Positions 43,651 through 52,211 of a DNA stretch of 64,000 bases are shown here, piece after piece. The translations under genes were made by a program, and so were the position numbers. How positions within the stretch are numbered: position 1 is the first letter of the stretch; each line of letters begins with the position of its first letter. The stretch comes from DASRDE01 sp035938175 (GTDB lineage: Bacteria; Vulcanimicrobiota; Vulcanimicrobiia; Vulcanimicrobiales; Vulcanimicrobiaceae): positions 19,144 through 83,143 of the forward strand of contig DASZHD010000023.1 in the NCBI GenBank assembly GCA_035938175.1. The letters are read 5' to 3'. Below the pieces are notes generated by a model. That model saw only the letters and a list, made by a program, of their open reading frames with translations. It had not been told where the DNA came from and did not search any database.

Positions 43651-44145
43651 ATGAACGTCCGCGCCTTAATCGTCGCTCTGCTCGCCCTCATCGTTCTGCG
43701 ATGCAACGTGGACGCGGCGCCGTATCCTGCCGACATGCAGCCGTACTTGAAACCGGTGAACACCGTTCTAGCGGCGATGGCAAACCATGACGAGCACGGG
43801 TTCGCTGCCGCTTACGCTCGGGATGCGATTATCATCGACACTCAGGCGCCGTACCGGTGGTCCGGTAGTACTGCCCCGATCGACTGGCTGTCCGCGCTAT
43901 CAACATTCGGCAAATTGCGCTACGCGCGTTTTACCGCCTTGGGCAATCCTATGCAGGTCACGCGCGACGAAAATAACGCCTATGTAACCGTGTTGGGTGC
44001 GTTACGTGGCCTCGGCGCAAAGTCGGGGTTGCGCCAAAACGTTCTACTGACGTTCACTCTTCGTGAAGTGAACGGCGGGTGGAAAATCAGCAGCCAATCG
44101 TGGACGGATGTTCCGCCAGTGTTCACGCTTTCCCTAAAATCGTAG
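43651..44145 (+). CDS. Secreted NTF2-like protein
   Basis: A 164-residue secreted protein (MNVRALIVALLALIVLRC signal, cleavage near VDAAP). NTF2-like core: LKPVNTVLAAMANHDEHGFA, AYARDAIIIDTQAPYRWSGS (acidic, Trp-lined pocket), VTVLGALRGLGAK, and LLTFTLREVNGGWKISSQSW as the last strands. A ggagag Shine-Dalgarno lies 6 nt before the ATG. No catalytic residues can be assigned. Confidence 0.82.
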   Translation: MNVRALIVALLALIVLRCNVDAAPYPADMQPYLKPVNTVLAAMANHDEHGFAAAYARDAIIIDTQAPYRWSGSTAPIDWLSALSTFGKLRYARFTALGNPMQVTRDENNAYVTVLGALRGLGAKSGLRQNVLLTFTLREVNGGWKISSQSWTDVPPVFTLSLKS

Positions 44146-44283
44146 TGGGGAGGCCTGCGGGGTTTTGATGGCTGGTATCTGCGCAGCGCTTGTGCGATTA
44201 ATCCTCGGTAATCGTGGCGCAGGAGCGTCACGAGCGGGAAGGCTTGCAAAAGATCCCAGGTGATATGTGCATTGTGCGCGCCC

Positions 44284-44589
44284 TCATAGCGGAGCACCGC
44301 AGTGGGAGCACGCGCTCCTTATAAAGGGCAAGTAAGATAGTTGGGTCCGTGCGCGGCAAGTGGGGCAACTCACCCGTCGAAGCCTGTTCGAAATGTTGAA
44401 ACAAATGGTTCCCCATACTATCGTGCAGCCGAATGCAACGTTATTGTAGAGCGCAGGATTCGCATCGACCGATATTCGCAAGGATAACGGCAGAATCAAA
44501 AATACAACAAATGTCAATGGAAGCATACCGAGCCACCAGGCTACGGGGAACCAAAGTGTGCTGGTCTTCTTACGCCGGTTGATGTCCAT
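44284..44589 (-). CDS. Small two-helix membrane protein with C-terminal zinc ribbon
   Basis: A 101-residue protein beginning MDINRRKKTSTLW. Two hydrophobic segments (LGMLPLTFVVFLILPLSL and the NVAFGCTIVWGTICFN region) are followed by RRVSCPTCRARTQLSYLPFI and a second CxxC (SACSHCGAP), a typical zinc-ribbon tail. The start is set by the ATG at 44589; the longer frame to 44715 adds residues without family character. Function unknown. Confidence 0.68.
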   Translation of the reverse strand: MDINRRKKTSTLWFPVAWWLGMLPLTFVVFLILPLSLRISVDANPALYNNVAFGCTIVWGTICFNISNRLRRVSCPTCRARTQLSYLPFIRSACSHCGAPL

Positions 44590-44760
44590 TTTTCGGACTC
44601 TTTCGAGTATGCCAACGCAATCACTTGCCAGCCCTATGCCGGTGTCGCTGGGGTGCCGCGCGGTGGGCAATAGGTGCCGCCGGTCAGCACCGCGCGCAAA
44701 CGGAAACTGGTGCAACGCTTTTTATTGTGGATTAACGAAAGGGATTTCCGGTACCGGTAT

Positions 44761-46107
44761 ATGAGAAATCGCGAATCGCGTAAGGCCTCACCGACGAGGA
44801 TCGCGCTCGCTCTGATTGCGTTGACGATCGGTTTTCTCGGTGTTGTCTGCGCACAACGCACGGTCGTCGCGCAGGGCGCGCAGATGACTGAGCGCGCGGT
44901 TACGGTGAGCGTCGTAGACGCGCCGGAAACGCCCAGGTTGCCATTGCAGAAGCTGCTCGACACAATTTCTTCGGTTTCGCCTGACAGCACCCCGTTGCTC
45001 GACCAAAGTGACGTTTACGCCGTGTCTGCCGGCGCACAGATCGTGCGGCACGACGTCCGCACGAAACGCAATGATTGGAAGGCTTCCGGGGCGACGCCGT
45101 TTAGTCACGTGGTTGCTAGCACGGACCGCGTTTACGTCATCGGCCCGAATGCTACGGTTGTCGCGCGAAACAAAAAATCCGGCGCGTTTCTATGGACTAG
45201 GCGCGTATCCAGCTCGGGGAATTTGCGTCTCTCGCTGATTCGCGGCATGTTGTTCGTTGAAGGTGACGATGTAACGCGACTCGATCCGATTACCGGCGCA
45301 GTACTTTGGCGGGCGCAAACGGGGCGCGTCGGGAAGCTCGTGGCGCCGGGCTTGGTCTTTGCGTCGATCGCCCGAGGCGAGCCGATTCAAGAGTCGATCT
45401 CGATAATCGATACAGCATCGGGAGAGATTCTCAACTATAATCCCGGCATGCCCTCGGGAATTGCGCAGATTGTCGGAATTCGCGGTACTGACGTCCTCGT
45501 ACACGTTTCAGCGACGTCTACCACTATCGACGAAGATGGCTATGCACTGACGAGAATCGTCTGGCTCAATTCCGCAACGGGTCACTTTGTGAAGAATTGG
45601 CCTTACCGACCCGACGCCGCATCGCACGGACCTGACACGGGAATAGCGACTCCGATTGTCGATGGCGCGAACGTCGCGTTTCAAAGCGGTGATTCGATTT
45701 ATGTGTACGGGCTGGATGCGGCGCCGGCGTCACAGCGGCCGTTGCGTTTCGACGGCGCCGGAGATTTAATCGCCTTTCGGCGTGGTCAGTTGTACACGCG
45801 GACCGACGATGGGCTGTATGCGATTCGTTCCGAGGGCAAGCGCGCGACGCGGCGACAGGTTCTGCCGTATCACTACGACCCATCGCTCAACCTGCCCGCG
45901 CTGGTTCAAACAGAAGACACAATCGCCGTTAGCGACGGCTCGACGATCGAAGTTCTCGATCTGGTGACGAACAAGGCACGCCAATATTCTGCGGCCTGCC
46001 AGGATCTTTTTAGGGTTTTGAGATCGGGGACGCTGGTTGCGCTGCAATGTCAAAATTCCGCGGCGACGCAAACCGGGGTTATTTATGTCGTTCGGGTTGG
46101 CGGATAG
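44761..46107 (+). CDS. PQQ-type beta-propeller protein, membrane-anchored
   Basis: A 448-residue protein with an N-terminal anchor helix (RIALALIALTIGFLGVVCA). The rest has blades of the PQQ/YncE type: DVYAVSAGAQIVRHDVRTK, DRVYVIGPNATVVARNKKSG, VEGDDVTRLDPITGAVLWRA, SIYVYGLDAA, LYTRTDDGLYAIRSEGK and TIEVLDLVTNK. 'ITGAVLWRAQTG' is close to the BamB/PQQ repeat consensus. Probably an extracytoplasmic scaffold; no enzyme domain. I start at the ATG at 44761; a longer frame to 44674 lacks homology character. Confidence 0.83.
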   Translation: MRNRESRKASPTRIALALIALTIGFLGVVCAQRTVVAQGAQMTERAVTVSVVDAPETPRLPLQKLLDTISSVSPDSTPLLDQSDVYAVSAGAQIVRHDVRTKRNDWKASGATPFSHVVASTDRVYVIGPNATVVARNKKSGAFLWTRRVSSSGNLRLSLIRGMLFVEGDDVTRLDPITGAVLWRAQTGRVGKLVAPGLVFASIARGEPIQESISIIDTASGEILNYNPGMPSGIAQIVGIRGTDVLVHVSATSTTIDEDGYALTRIVWLNSATGHFVKNWPYRPDAASHGPDTGIATPIVDGANVAFQSGDSIYVYGLDAAPASQRPLRFDGAGDLIAFRRGQLYTRTDDGLYAIRSEGKRATRRQVLPYHYDPSLNLPALVQTEDTIAVSDGSTIEVLDLVTNKARQYSAACQDLFRVLRSGTLVALQCQNSAATQTGVIYVVRVGG

Positions 46108-46189
46108 GTGGGCCGGGCGCCGTCGGCTTGATTTAGATTCTGTAAATGGAATTTCGGCTGAGGCTCGACGCGCGGTTTAGGTTTCTTGG

Positions 46190-46618
46190 CTATGACGTCG
46201 ACCAGGGATTTGTAATGCCGACATTCATGTTTTTGAAATCGCTTGCATTACGTGTCACGACGCTCAAGTTATGTTCCAGGGCCGTAGCAGCAATCAGCGA
46301 ATCAATCGCATCCGGCGTGATCCCTTTCTGCTTCAGCGCGGCGACCAGCCGCCCCCAGCGATCCGCGACATCTGCGTCGAATGTTAGTACACGTCCGGCG
46401 AATTGGTGAACGATGTCATTGCTTAGCCAGGCTTCCAACGCGGCCTTCCTCGTCGCGTCGGCGCAGCATTCGATGCCCTTACGGATTTCGCCGAGCGTCA
46501 CTACGCTAACATAAACCTGCAGCGGGTCCACTGTGCGCATCCAGCCAGCCAATCCACCGTCAGGGCGCTTCTTTACTACTTCCGATACTGCGCAAGTGTC
46601 CAACAGAAAACCGCTCAA
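46190..46618 (-). CDS. VapC-type PIN-domain toxin
   Basis: A 142-residue PIN-domain endoribonuclease: FLLDTCAVSEVVKKRPD (first acidic residue), VVTLGEIRKGIECC (second, Glu), ITPDAIDSLIAATALEHNLS (third Asp) and VTRNASDFKNMNV (fourth). These are the metal-binding positions of VapC toxins, and all are intact. The ATG overlaps the antitoxin stop (ATGA) at 46615-46618. It is the second gene of a toxin-antitoxin operon with its own operator. Confidence 0.92.
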   Translation of the reverse strand: MSGFLLDTCAVSEVVKKRPDGGLAGWMRTVDPLQVYVSVVTLGEIRKGIECCADATRKAALEAWLSNDIVHQFAGRVLTFDADVADRWGRLVAALKQKGITPDAIDSLIAATALEHNLSVVTRNASDFKNMNVGITNPWSTS

Positions 46619-46986
46619 AGGTCGACCTCGCGGATTGCACCGGGCAGACGTTGCAAATCCAAGTCGGCACCTACAAGCGGTGAGGATCGAAAGAAATCAA
46701 AGAGATTTTGTTTTGGGCGAACGACCTTGAGCAGTGAATCGTAGGAAATGACGATTACGGCGTCCTTGCCGTGTTTGGTGACGCACTGCGGGTTGCCCTC
46801 AAGAGCACGCTGGACGACCTCGCTGAACTGCGACTTGGCGTCTTGTAATGGCCACCGCACGCAATTGCCGGATTCAATGGTCTCGCAAAGCGCCGATAGT
46901 AAGGCGTCTTTGTCGAAAGCATCACGCCGAGCGCCTTCGCCGGCGCGCGTCGAACGTACGCCACGCGTATTGTGTTTCTTGGTCAC
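46615..46986 (-). CDS. Phd/YefM-type antitoxin with N-terminal extension
   Basis: A 123-residue antitoxin. The Phd fold covers about residues 44-95 (RWPLQDAKSQFSEVVQRAL, QCVTKHGKDAVIVISYDSLL), followed by a C-terminal toxin-binding segment (NLFDFFRSSPLVG). An extra 40 residues precede the Phd fold (MTKKHNTRGVRSTRAGEGAR and a helix), which is unusual for an 80-90-residue family; the internal VTL/GTG starts lack ribosome sites, while gaggag sits before the ATG used here. Co-operonic with the PIN toxin. Confidence 0.88.
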   Translation of the reverse strand: MTKKHNTRGVRSTRAGEGARRDAFDKDALLSALCETIESGNCVRWPLQDAKSQFSEVVQRALEGNPQCVTKHGKDAVIVISYDSLLKVVRPKQNLFDFFRSSPLVGADLDLQRLPGAIREVDL

Positions 46987-46998
46987 GCCCTCTCCTCA

Positions 46999-47015
46999 GA
47001 CTAGACTGTCTAGTC
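46999..47015. promoter_or_regulatory. Operator dyad of the toxin-antitoxin operon
   Basis: GACTAGACTGTCTAGTC is a perfect 8-bp inverted repeat with a 1-bp centre. It lies directly downstream of the predicted -10 element and 13-29 bp before the antitoxin ATG, the place where Phd-family antitoxins normally bind to repress their own operon. Confidence 0.75.
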
Positions 47016-47044
47016 AGTATATAACGAAAACAGCGCCGCGACAA
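47016..47044 (-). promoter_or_regulatory. Predicted promoter of the toxin-antitoxin operon
   Basis: On the minus strand TTGTCG (47044-47039), a 17-bp spacer and TATACT (47021-47016) make a plausible sigma70-type promoter directly ahead of the operator. Confidence 0.55.
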
Positions 47045-47200
47045 GACGAGGTGACGACGAATTTTCAGGGGGTCAAAAACCGAGGCACAATTGGCGAGCC
47101 CTCACGCGCTAACGCGGTGGGGTAGGCTGGTCGCCGACGCCGGCGCCGGCCTCAACGGCCAAGCATCATCGCATCGATCGAGCGTCGCCGGTTCTCCTTT

Positions 47201-47737
47201 TTACGGCAGCACTCGTAGCGCGATCGCATTTGATTGCAATTGGACGGGCTTCTGAAGTTGCCCGGTTCCATCAACCGAGAATGCAACAGAGATATCGTAA
47301 GTCCCGGGCACCAGCTCGAAGAGGTCGGAAAGGGTCATTTCTTTATATGCGGAGGTCCTCGGTTCTAAGGGATTTCCGTTGTTGCGATATTCACCCGACT
47401 CAAGAACCCGAGGACGACGTTCGGGAAGTATCGCGCCGGTCGCCGTGTTTACAACTGTAAAATGGATGCTAGAAAAATGCACCGCCCAATAGTACAGCGT
47501 GCTCTGGCTTACGTTACGCATCTCGACGGCAAATTTAATCGGTTGTCCATGATGAACTGTCGTAGGGACGGCAGTGATTGCTACTGAAAGGCCGTCGACT
47601 GCCGGACCGCTCGGCGCGGATGTCGATGCTCCGCGCCATACTTGAATCCCCGGTAAAATCATTCCAGTCCCGTCCGGCACTTGTGGAACGCCCTGTAGCG
47701 TGAGCGTTGCGATTAGGACTAGTGTATGTGGCAACAT
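47201..47737 (-). CDS. Secreted protein of unknown function
   Basis: A 178-residue secreted protein (signal peptide MLPHTLVLIATLTLQGVPQ). The mature part is beta-rich and resembles an immunoglobulin-like or CARDB-type domain: VAITAVPTTVHHGQPIKFAV, VEMRNVSQSTLYYW, and ELVPGTYDISVAFSV near the end. No enzyme motif. It is divergent from the toxin-antitoxin operon across 214 bp that otherwise holds nothing I can call. Confidence 0.68.
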   Translation of the reverse strand: MLPHTLVLIATLTLQGVPQVPDGTGMILPGIQVWRGASTSAPSGPAVDGLSVAITAVPTTVHHGQPIKFAVEMRNVSQSTLYYWAVHFSSIHFTVVNTATGAILPERRPRVLESGEYRNNGNPLEPRTSAYKEMTLSDLFELVPGTYDISVAFSVDGTGQLQKPVQLQSNAIALRVLP

Positions 47738-47789
47738 AAGTTCCCTTCATGGACGAGGACGGCTCCGTGTTAATGCGCGGTTCGCCGTA

Positions 47790-48392
47790 CTACTGTTTGA
47801 GGCGTGCAACCGGGCCGGCAGCCCGGTAGACGTTGAGAACGACACCGCTCGGCATTCGGTGCGTTTCCAAGAGATTGAGATTGCGCCCCGGTACGCCGTC
47901 TGCAAAAAGCCGCTTTCCTTTGCCGAGTACGACCGGATATATCCACATGCGATGCTCGTCAACGAGTTCGGCGCCGATGAGCGTTTGCAGCAGAACGCTG
48001 CTGCCCCAGACTTGCAAGTCGGCGCCGTCAGATGCCTTGAGCCGGCGAATCTGAGCAACGACGTCGCCGTCTATCCGCTGCGATGGATTCCACTCGAGGT
48101 GGTCGAGCGTGCGCGTGACGACGTATTTCGTCGCGTTGTTGAACGCCTTGCCGATCGGATTTTCATAATTGCTCGACCAAGAATCGGCGAACATCTCGTA
48201 CGTCCGACGTCCGAGGAGTAAGTCGAATGGAGCCGAGACGGCCTGGCGTACGGACTGACCGCCGGCGTCATCCCGAAAGGGCGCGCCCCAGCCTCCGTAC
48301 TCGAACCCGTTTGACGGGTCTTCGTCGGGACCGCCTACCGCCTGCATTACGCCATCGAGAGTGACGTGCGTGAGTGCGATGATTTTTCTCAT
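47790..48392 (-). CDS. Dihydrofolate reductase/RibD C-terminal-like reductase
   Basis: A 200-residue DHFR-fold protein starting MRKIIALTHVTLDGVMQAVG. The family landmarks are TLDGVMQ, LLLGRRTYEMFADSW, NNATKYVVTRTLDHLEWNPS, and VWGSSVLLQTLI / DEHRMWIYPVVLGKGKRLF. These stand-alone 'deaminase/reductase' proteins bind NADPH; few have a known substrate. Its start at the Met at 48392 leaves ten codons of the longer frame unused. Confidence 0.88.
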   Translation of the reverse strand: MRKIIALTHVTLDGVMQAVGGPDEDPSNGFEYGGWGAPFRDDAGGQSVRQAVSAPFDLLLGRRTYEMFADSWSSNYENPIGKAFNNATKYVVTRTLDHLEWNPSQRIDGDVVAQIRRLKASDGADLQVWGSSVLLQTLIGAELVDEHRMWIYPVVLGKGKRLFADGVPGRNLNLLETHRMPSGVVLNVYRAAGPVARLKQ

Positions 48393-48923
48393 GGTTTCAC
48401 CTTCCAAAGCGTCGAGCACGAGGCCCTCAGCTTAGTCGTCGAACGGCGGTGGGGAAAATCGACAGGCGTGTTAAGTCCGAAGGATGCTCCGCCAAGCATC
48501 CTGATGGCAAATGGGTTTGCAACCAGTTACTCCGCGAAAGACCGGTAAGACGTAATCTTGGCCCTGCTACCGAACAAGTGCGCGAGATCTACGGTGTCGT
48601 TTTCATCCTTATTGGTGAAGCGGTCGCCGCAGATCATTGCTTGGCTGCGAGTTGATGTTCGCTACGGGTACTTTTTTCCGTTGTCTTGGTACGGCGACTC
48701 AGAGCATCCCATAGTGTCGTTCTCAACATTTACCGACGTTCGCCATTCCGAGCAACGCTGAGCAGATAGGGCTCATCAATTCGCTCTTCACGATGGTGAT
48801 GCGTATCTGCCGAATTAGCAAGTCGAGCGGTAGCCAAAAATGCCCACGCCGTGAACGAACCCGCGATCCGCTCAAAAAGCAAGCTCCATGCGCGGCTTCA
48901 AGGCGCAGCCCAGCGCTGGACAA
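48393..48923. other. Gene-free stretch, possibly decayed
   Basis: About 530 bp with only short, unconvincing frames on both strands. A perfect 7-bp hairpin (AGGATGC-tccgccaa-GCATCCT, 48481-48502) is present without a T-run. A minus-strand run ending in a stop near 48540 has a passing likeness to one segment of DUF899 proteins, but nothing flanking supports it. Confidence 0.5.
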
Positions 48924-49352
48924 TTATCGAGTCTTAAACGATCCAACAGTGACCAAAAAACTCGGCGTTGCGCAGTTTGGCCCGCTGATGCTGGCGATGT
49001 AGCTGACGGTATAGGTAGTGGCGGCCAAGAGCGGCGTTGGCACTGCGGCGATGAACTGGGGCAATCCTCCCGGCGACGAAGTCTGCGTGGGGACCGGTTT
49101 CAACGCCAGCGCGCTCGTTTGTGCGCCGCTGCTTAGCGTGAGCCGACTAGGCCCGAATCCTACAAAAGCGATGTTGCGAAGATTATCGGGAACGCCCGTC
49201 GCGCCCGGCGAGGGATCGGTCATTGCAAAGGCGGGCTCCACCGGCTGCGGGCAGAGCGGCAGCGCACTCTTACCGCTGCACGCTGCGGCGGCCGCGATGA
49301 CGATGAACGCTACGCCGGCACATTTTGCGAGTTGCGCGACGCGAAGCTTCAA
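48924..49352 (-). CDS. Putative lipoprotein with Ig-like domain
   Basis: A 142-residue protein. From the TTG at 49352 the N-terminus is a lipoprotein signal (hydrophobic FIVIAAAAAC with Cys near residue 26), followed by CPQPVEPAFAMTDPSPGATG, VPDNLRNIAFVGFGP, and TTYTVSYIAS, the layout of bacterial Ig-like domains with 'p-nGatgVp' and 'l-p-tTYtv' strands. gggaggg lies 7 nt before the TTG; another TTG at 49370 is possible. Function unknown. Confidence 0.6.
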   Translation of the reverse strand: MKLRVAQLAKCAGVAFIVIAAAAACSGKSALPLCPQPVEPAFAMTDPSPGATGVPDNLRNIAFVGFGPSRLTLSSGAQTSALALKPVPTQTSSPGGLPQFIAAVPTPLLAATTYTVSYIASISGPNCATPSFLVTVGSFKTR

Positions 49353-49457
49353 GACACCCTCCCAGCCCAATTAAATGCCGCCACGGACTGGCCTAAGCTC
49401 GACCGCACTTTACCCAAATTCGCCATGCATCCTGCCCACGCGGTTTGCCTTAAAGCG

Positions 49458-49478
49458 GTGTAGCAGAGTATGCTACAC
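49458..49478. repeat. Strong hairpin / dyad in gene-free DNA
   Basis: GTGTAGCA-gagta-TGCTACAC is a perfect 8-bp inverted repeat with a 5-nt loop. It lies in a stretch with no convincing gene (49353-49610) and is not followed by a T-run in either direction. It may be an operator, a structured RNA element or an inactive mobile-element end. Confidence 0.45.
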
Positions 49479-49610
49479 GGCTACATGCACCATCGCGACC
49501 ATGTTGTCGTATTTCGGCGGAGAGTGCCGGATCGCCGCTAAGAAAGATCCCGCGGCCGATACGATCGTATCCGTGCAACGAAACTTGGCATAACCCGGAA
49601 AGTCCTGATT

Positions 49611-49874
49611 CTAAGACAACGCCGCCAGCAATGTTTTTCCAGGCACTAACTGCGGCGGACGTGCTTCACAAAGGTTATACTTTTCGATCGCTGCGTTGTT
49701 GCTTTGCATCGTTGCCGGAGCACATTTGACCGGCTTGCGATCCAGCGTCGTATTAAGAGGCGCGGTGATTCTGCCGATGTCCATTGCGGCACGCAGCGCA
49801 GGCGTTGCCGTTGGCGCCACCGGAGCGCGATGGTTCGGATGCGTGATTTCTAAGGTGGCCTGCATCGAACGCAT
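49611..49874 (-). CDS. Hypothetical protein, weak evidence
   Basis: A minus-strand frame of about 87 residues from the Met at 49874 (MRSMQATLEITHPNHRAPVA...). It lacks a recognised family. Its amino acid make-up is reasonable (few rare residues), but no ribosome site is clear and the surrounding stretch looks like gene debris. I include it as a possible gene only. Confidence 0.3.
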   Translation of the reverse strand: MRSMQATLEITHPNHRAPVAPTATPALRAAMDIGRITAPLNTTLDRKPVKCAPATMQSNNAAIEKYNLCEARPPQLVPGKTLLAALS

Positions 49875-49887
49875 TAAATAGCCGGGG

Positions 49888-50106
49888 TTGCTCGGCATAG
49901 GCGAGACCGGCGACAGCGGACCGTTTCAGGTAGTGTCTTCGGACAAGACCGTGTGCACGGCCGCGGTGATTTCCGGACTCGACCACAACATTCAGGTGAA
50001 CCCGAAAGCCGTCGGCAGTTGCGTGCTGACGATTACCGACGCGCACGCGAAGTCCGTGAATGTGAACGTCACGGTCGTTCAAGGCAAAGGCAATCCGCGG
50101 GCGTAG
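49888..50106 (+). pseudogene. C-terminal fragment of a bacterial Ig-like surface protein
   Basis: A 72-residue frame from a TTG directly after an in-frame stop, reading GETGDSGPFQVVSSDKTVCT, then VGSCVLTITDAHAKSVNVNV. This is the ending seen in long secreted Eremiobacterota-type and other Ig/propeller proteins: a Big-like domain with 'F-v-s-d-t-C-...-a-v...-v-v-G-tC-l-t-i-tDa-g...v-V-V'. No N-terminal signal or upstream domains are left, so it is probably the tail of a deleted gene. Confidence 0.5.
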
Positions 50107-50163
50107 GTTCGGCCGTCGCGGTTCGGGGCGCATGGCGGTTGAAACGGCGTTCGCTGCGGTGCG

Positions 50164-50709
50164 TTATTCAATCTTAAGGGCGTTTTCTATAGGAGCGTTC
50201 AACTGCAGCACATAGATCGACATTCCTGATATCTTCCATTCTGAATAGTACACAATTACGCGATAGCCGTCATCGAGCAGCCGCTGCAATCGCTCCCAAT
50301 CGGGTCCTCGTTTTGCGGCCTTGTCACTATCCGAAAGGATAACGATTTCGTACTCCGGTTTGGGGCGTTCCGTCTTCGGCGCATCCGAGTGCGGTAGCAG
50401 TGACGCGAACGTAATTGGGCTTAACTCAACGATCGGAGCATGTTTAGGACATGCTGAAACCACGTGCCACTCGTCTACTAATTTGCCGTCTACGGATACG
50501 GATACGGCCTGGCAACCTTCGTCATTCTCGCGTGGCATCGAACAGTTCCAGGCCATGTACCGGTGCGGGCCCAACGGAAGCTGTTTATTTGCGCCGCGTT
50601 GCCATGGTGCGTCCATTTTGCCAAAGGATCCATCGCCAGGGAGGTGCCCTTGGCGAGGCCGCTCGCCGAGTAACCGAATCAGTTCATCGGCGGTGTAGGT
50701 TCGGTTCAT
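50164..50709 (-). CDS. Hypothetical protein
   Basis: A 181-residue protein with no signal peptide: an N-terminal helix (NRTYTADELIRLLGERPRQG), a Cys-containing middle (AWNCSMPRENDEGCQAVSVS) and a C-terminal alpha/beta part (YEIVILSDSDKAAKRGPDWE, RLQRLLDDGYRVIVYYSEWK). I recognise no family. It lies in the AT-richer accessory stretch between 46 and 51 kb. Confidence 0.6.
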   Translation of the reverse strand: MNRTYTADELIRLLGERPRQGHLPGDGSFGKMDAPWQRGANKQLPLGPHRYMAWNCSMPRENDEGCQAVSVSVDGKLVDEWHVVSACPKHAPIVELSPITFASLLPHSDAPKTERPKPEYEIVILSDSDKAAKRGPDWERLQRLLDDGYRVIVYYSEWKISGMSIYVLQLNAPIENALKIE

Positions 50710-50808
50710 GCGAGTGCTTTCACGAGACTGTAAAATTGGTTCCGAGTGCTCCTGCGACGCGAAGGCCCAAGCTACACCGGCACCGGCTCACCCGAGCGAG
50801 TTGTAGCC

Positions 50809-52059
50809 CTAGAAAGCCAGACTGTACCGTGTTCCGGCGCCGAGCATCTTCACCGCCGCGGACAGGTTTGCGCGCACGGGAACCGTGCTGCGCGTGGTAG
50901 TGCCGTTCCCTAACTCGCCGTTCGTGTTTATGCCCCACGCCCATACTGCGCCAGTCGTATCGATAGCCAAGGCGTGCAACTTGCCCGCCATAATTGTCGC
51001 GATGGCGGGAAGCCCGTGCACTTGTACGGGCCTCGTTTTGGAAGCCGTCGTACCGTCGCCCAGTTCGCCGTTTCCGTTAAAGCCCCACGTCCACACCGTT
51101 CCATCGCTCTTCAGAGCCATACTGTACTCTCCGCCGGCAGAAATCGCAGTCACGCCCGTGAGCTTCAAGACGGTGACTGCGGTGGAGCTGTCGGTCGTGG
51201 TGCCGTTTCCAAGTTGGCCGTGTTGATTACGCCCCCACGCGTAAACCTTTCCGTTGCTTCCCAATGCCAAGCTGTGGAAGAATCCGGCCGAAACAGCGGT
51301 CACGCCACTCACATTCGATACTGTGACGGGCGAAGGGCGGATCGTCGTGGATCCGTCGCCGAGTTGTCCATATTGGTTGTGGCCGAATGCCATTACCGTT
51401 CCGTCGTTCACAAGTGCCAGACTGTGCTGGCCTCCGCCCGCCACTGCGAGGATCCCCGCCGGTAAGAGCGAGCGAACCGGTGCATCAATGCAATCGCATC
51501 CGGTGGACGTTATGGATCCGGTGCCGAGTTGGCCGTACTGGTTGCTTCCCCAAACCCACACCGAACCATCGGCCGAGATCGCTAGATTGTGCAGATCGCC
51601 CGCAGCAACCGTGGTGATGTTGCTGAGCGCAACTTGAACCGGTACGGTGCTGCACGGTGTCGGCGCGTTGCTCAAAACGCACGTCGCCGGGCCGGTTGTC
51701 GTGCCGACGCCGAGTTGGCCGTAACCGTTCCATCCCCACGACCAGACTGTACCGCCGGTTGCGATCAATAGTGCGTGCGCGCCGCCTCCCGCAATCGAAG
51801 CGATGCCGCTAATAGCGGACGTGGAGACTTTTACGGGAAGATGCTGGTCCGCCGTGCTTCCATCGCCGAGCTGCCCGATTTCGCCTCCGCCCCAGGACCA
51901 TACGTTTGCCGATCCCGTTGCGTGCGTCAACGCAGCCGCGTGCTTTTGCGAAGTCGACGTCATCTCCGGAGTGAACACCGGCGTATGGCCAGATGCACAC
52001 GCGCTCACTACTACGGCAATGAGCGGCGGTAGAAGGGTACCCGCAACCTTTTGCTTCAT
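50809..52059 (-). CDS. RCC1-repeat beta-propeller lipoprotein
   Basis: A 416-residue lipoprotein (MKQKVAGTLLPPLIAVVVSAC, lipobox near residue 21) made of seven RCC1 repeats, each with a 'V-W-x-W-G-x-N-x-x-G-Q-L-G-x-G' core: WSWGGGEIGQLGDGS, WSWGWNGYGQLGVGT, WVWGSNQYGQLGTGS, MAFGHNQYGQLGDGS, YAWGRNQHGQLGNGT, WTWGFNGNGELGDGT, WAWGINTNGELGNGT. Seven units would close one propeller. The longer frame to 52245 adds 62 non-homologous residues. Divergent from the lipoprotein gene at 52212. Probably a secreted binding scaffold. Confidence 0.88.
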   Translation of the reverse strand: MKQKVAGTLLPPLIAVVVSACASGHTPVFTPEMTSTSQKHAAALTHATGSANVWSWGGGEIGQLGDGSTADQHLPVKVSTSAISGIASIAGGGAHALLIATGGTVWSWGWNGYGQLGVGTTTGPATCVLSNAPTPCSTVPVQVALSNITTVAAGDLHNLAISADGSVWVWGSNQYGQLGTGSITSTGCDCIDAPVRSLLPAGILAVAGGGQHSLALVNDGTVMAFGHNQYGQLGDGSTTIRPSPVTVSNVSGVTAVSAGFFHSLALGSNGKVYAWGRNQHGQLGNGTTTDSSTAVTVLKLTGVTAISAGGEYSMALKSDGTVWTWGFNGNGELGDGTTASKTRPVQVHGLPAIATIMAGKLHALAIDTTGAVWAWGINTNGELGNGTTTRSTVPVRANLSAAVKMLGAGTRYSLAF

Positions 52060-52211
52060 GGCTTGGCGATTCGCCCGAAGCCGGCGACAGCCTTGGTACA
52101 GTGCGCGCAACGCTGTAGAGCCGTGCGTAGTGCGAAGAAGCAACGCAGTTAGACCATTCGTCTTAGTGCGGCTGCAGGAGGAGGTTACGCTTCCCGTCGC
52201 AGCGCATTTTT

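Noticed and set aside
48470..48620. Minus-strand run resembling a DUF899 segment
   Set aside because: Only about 20 residues look alike, it ends in a stop, and no flanking DUF899 motif is found; chance is a better explanation.
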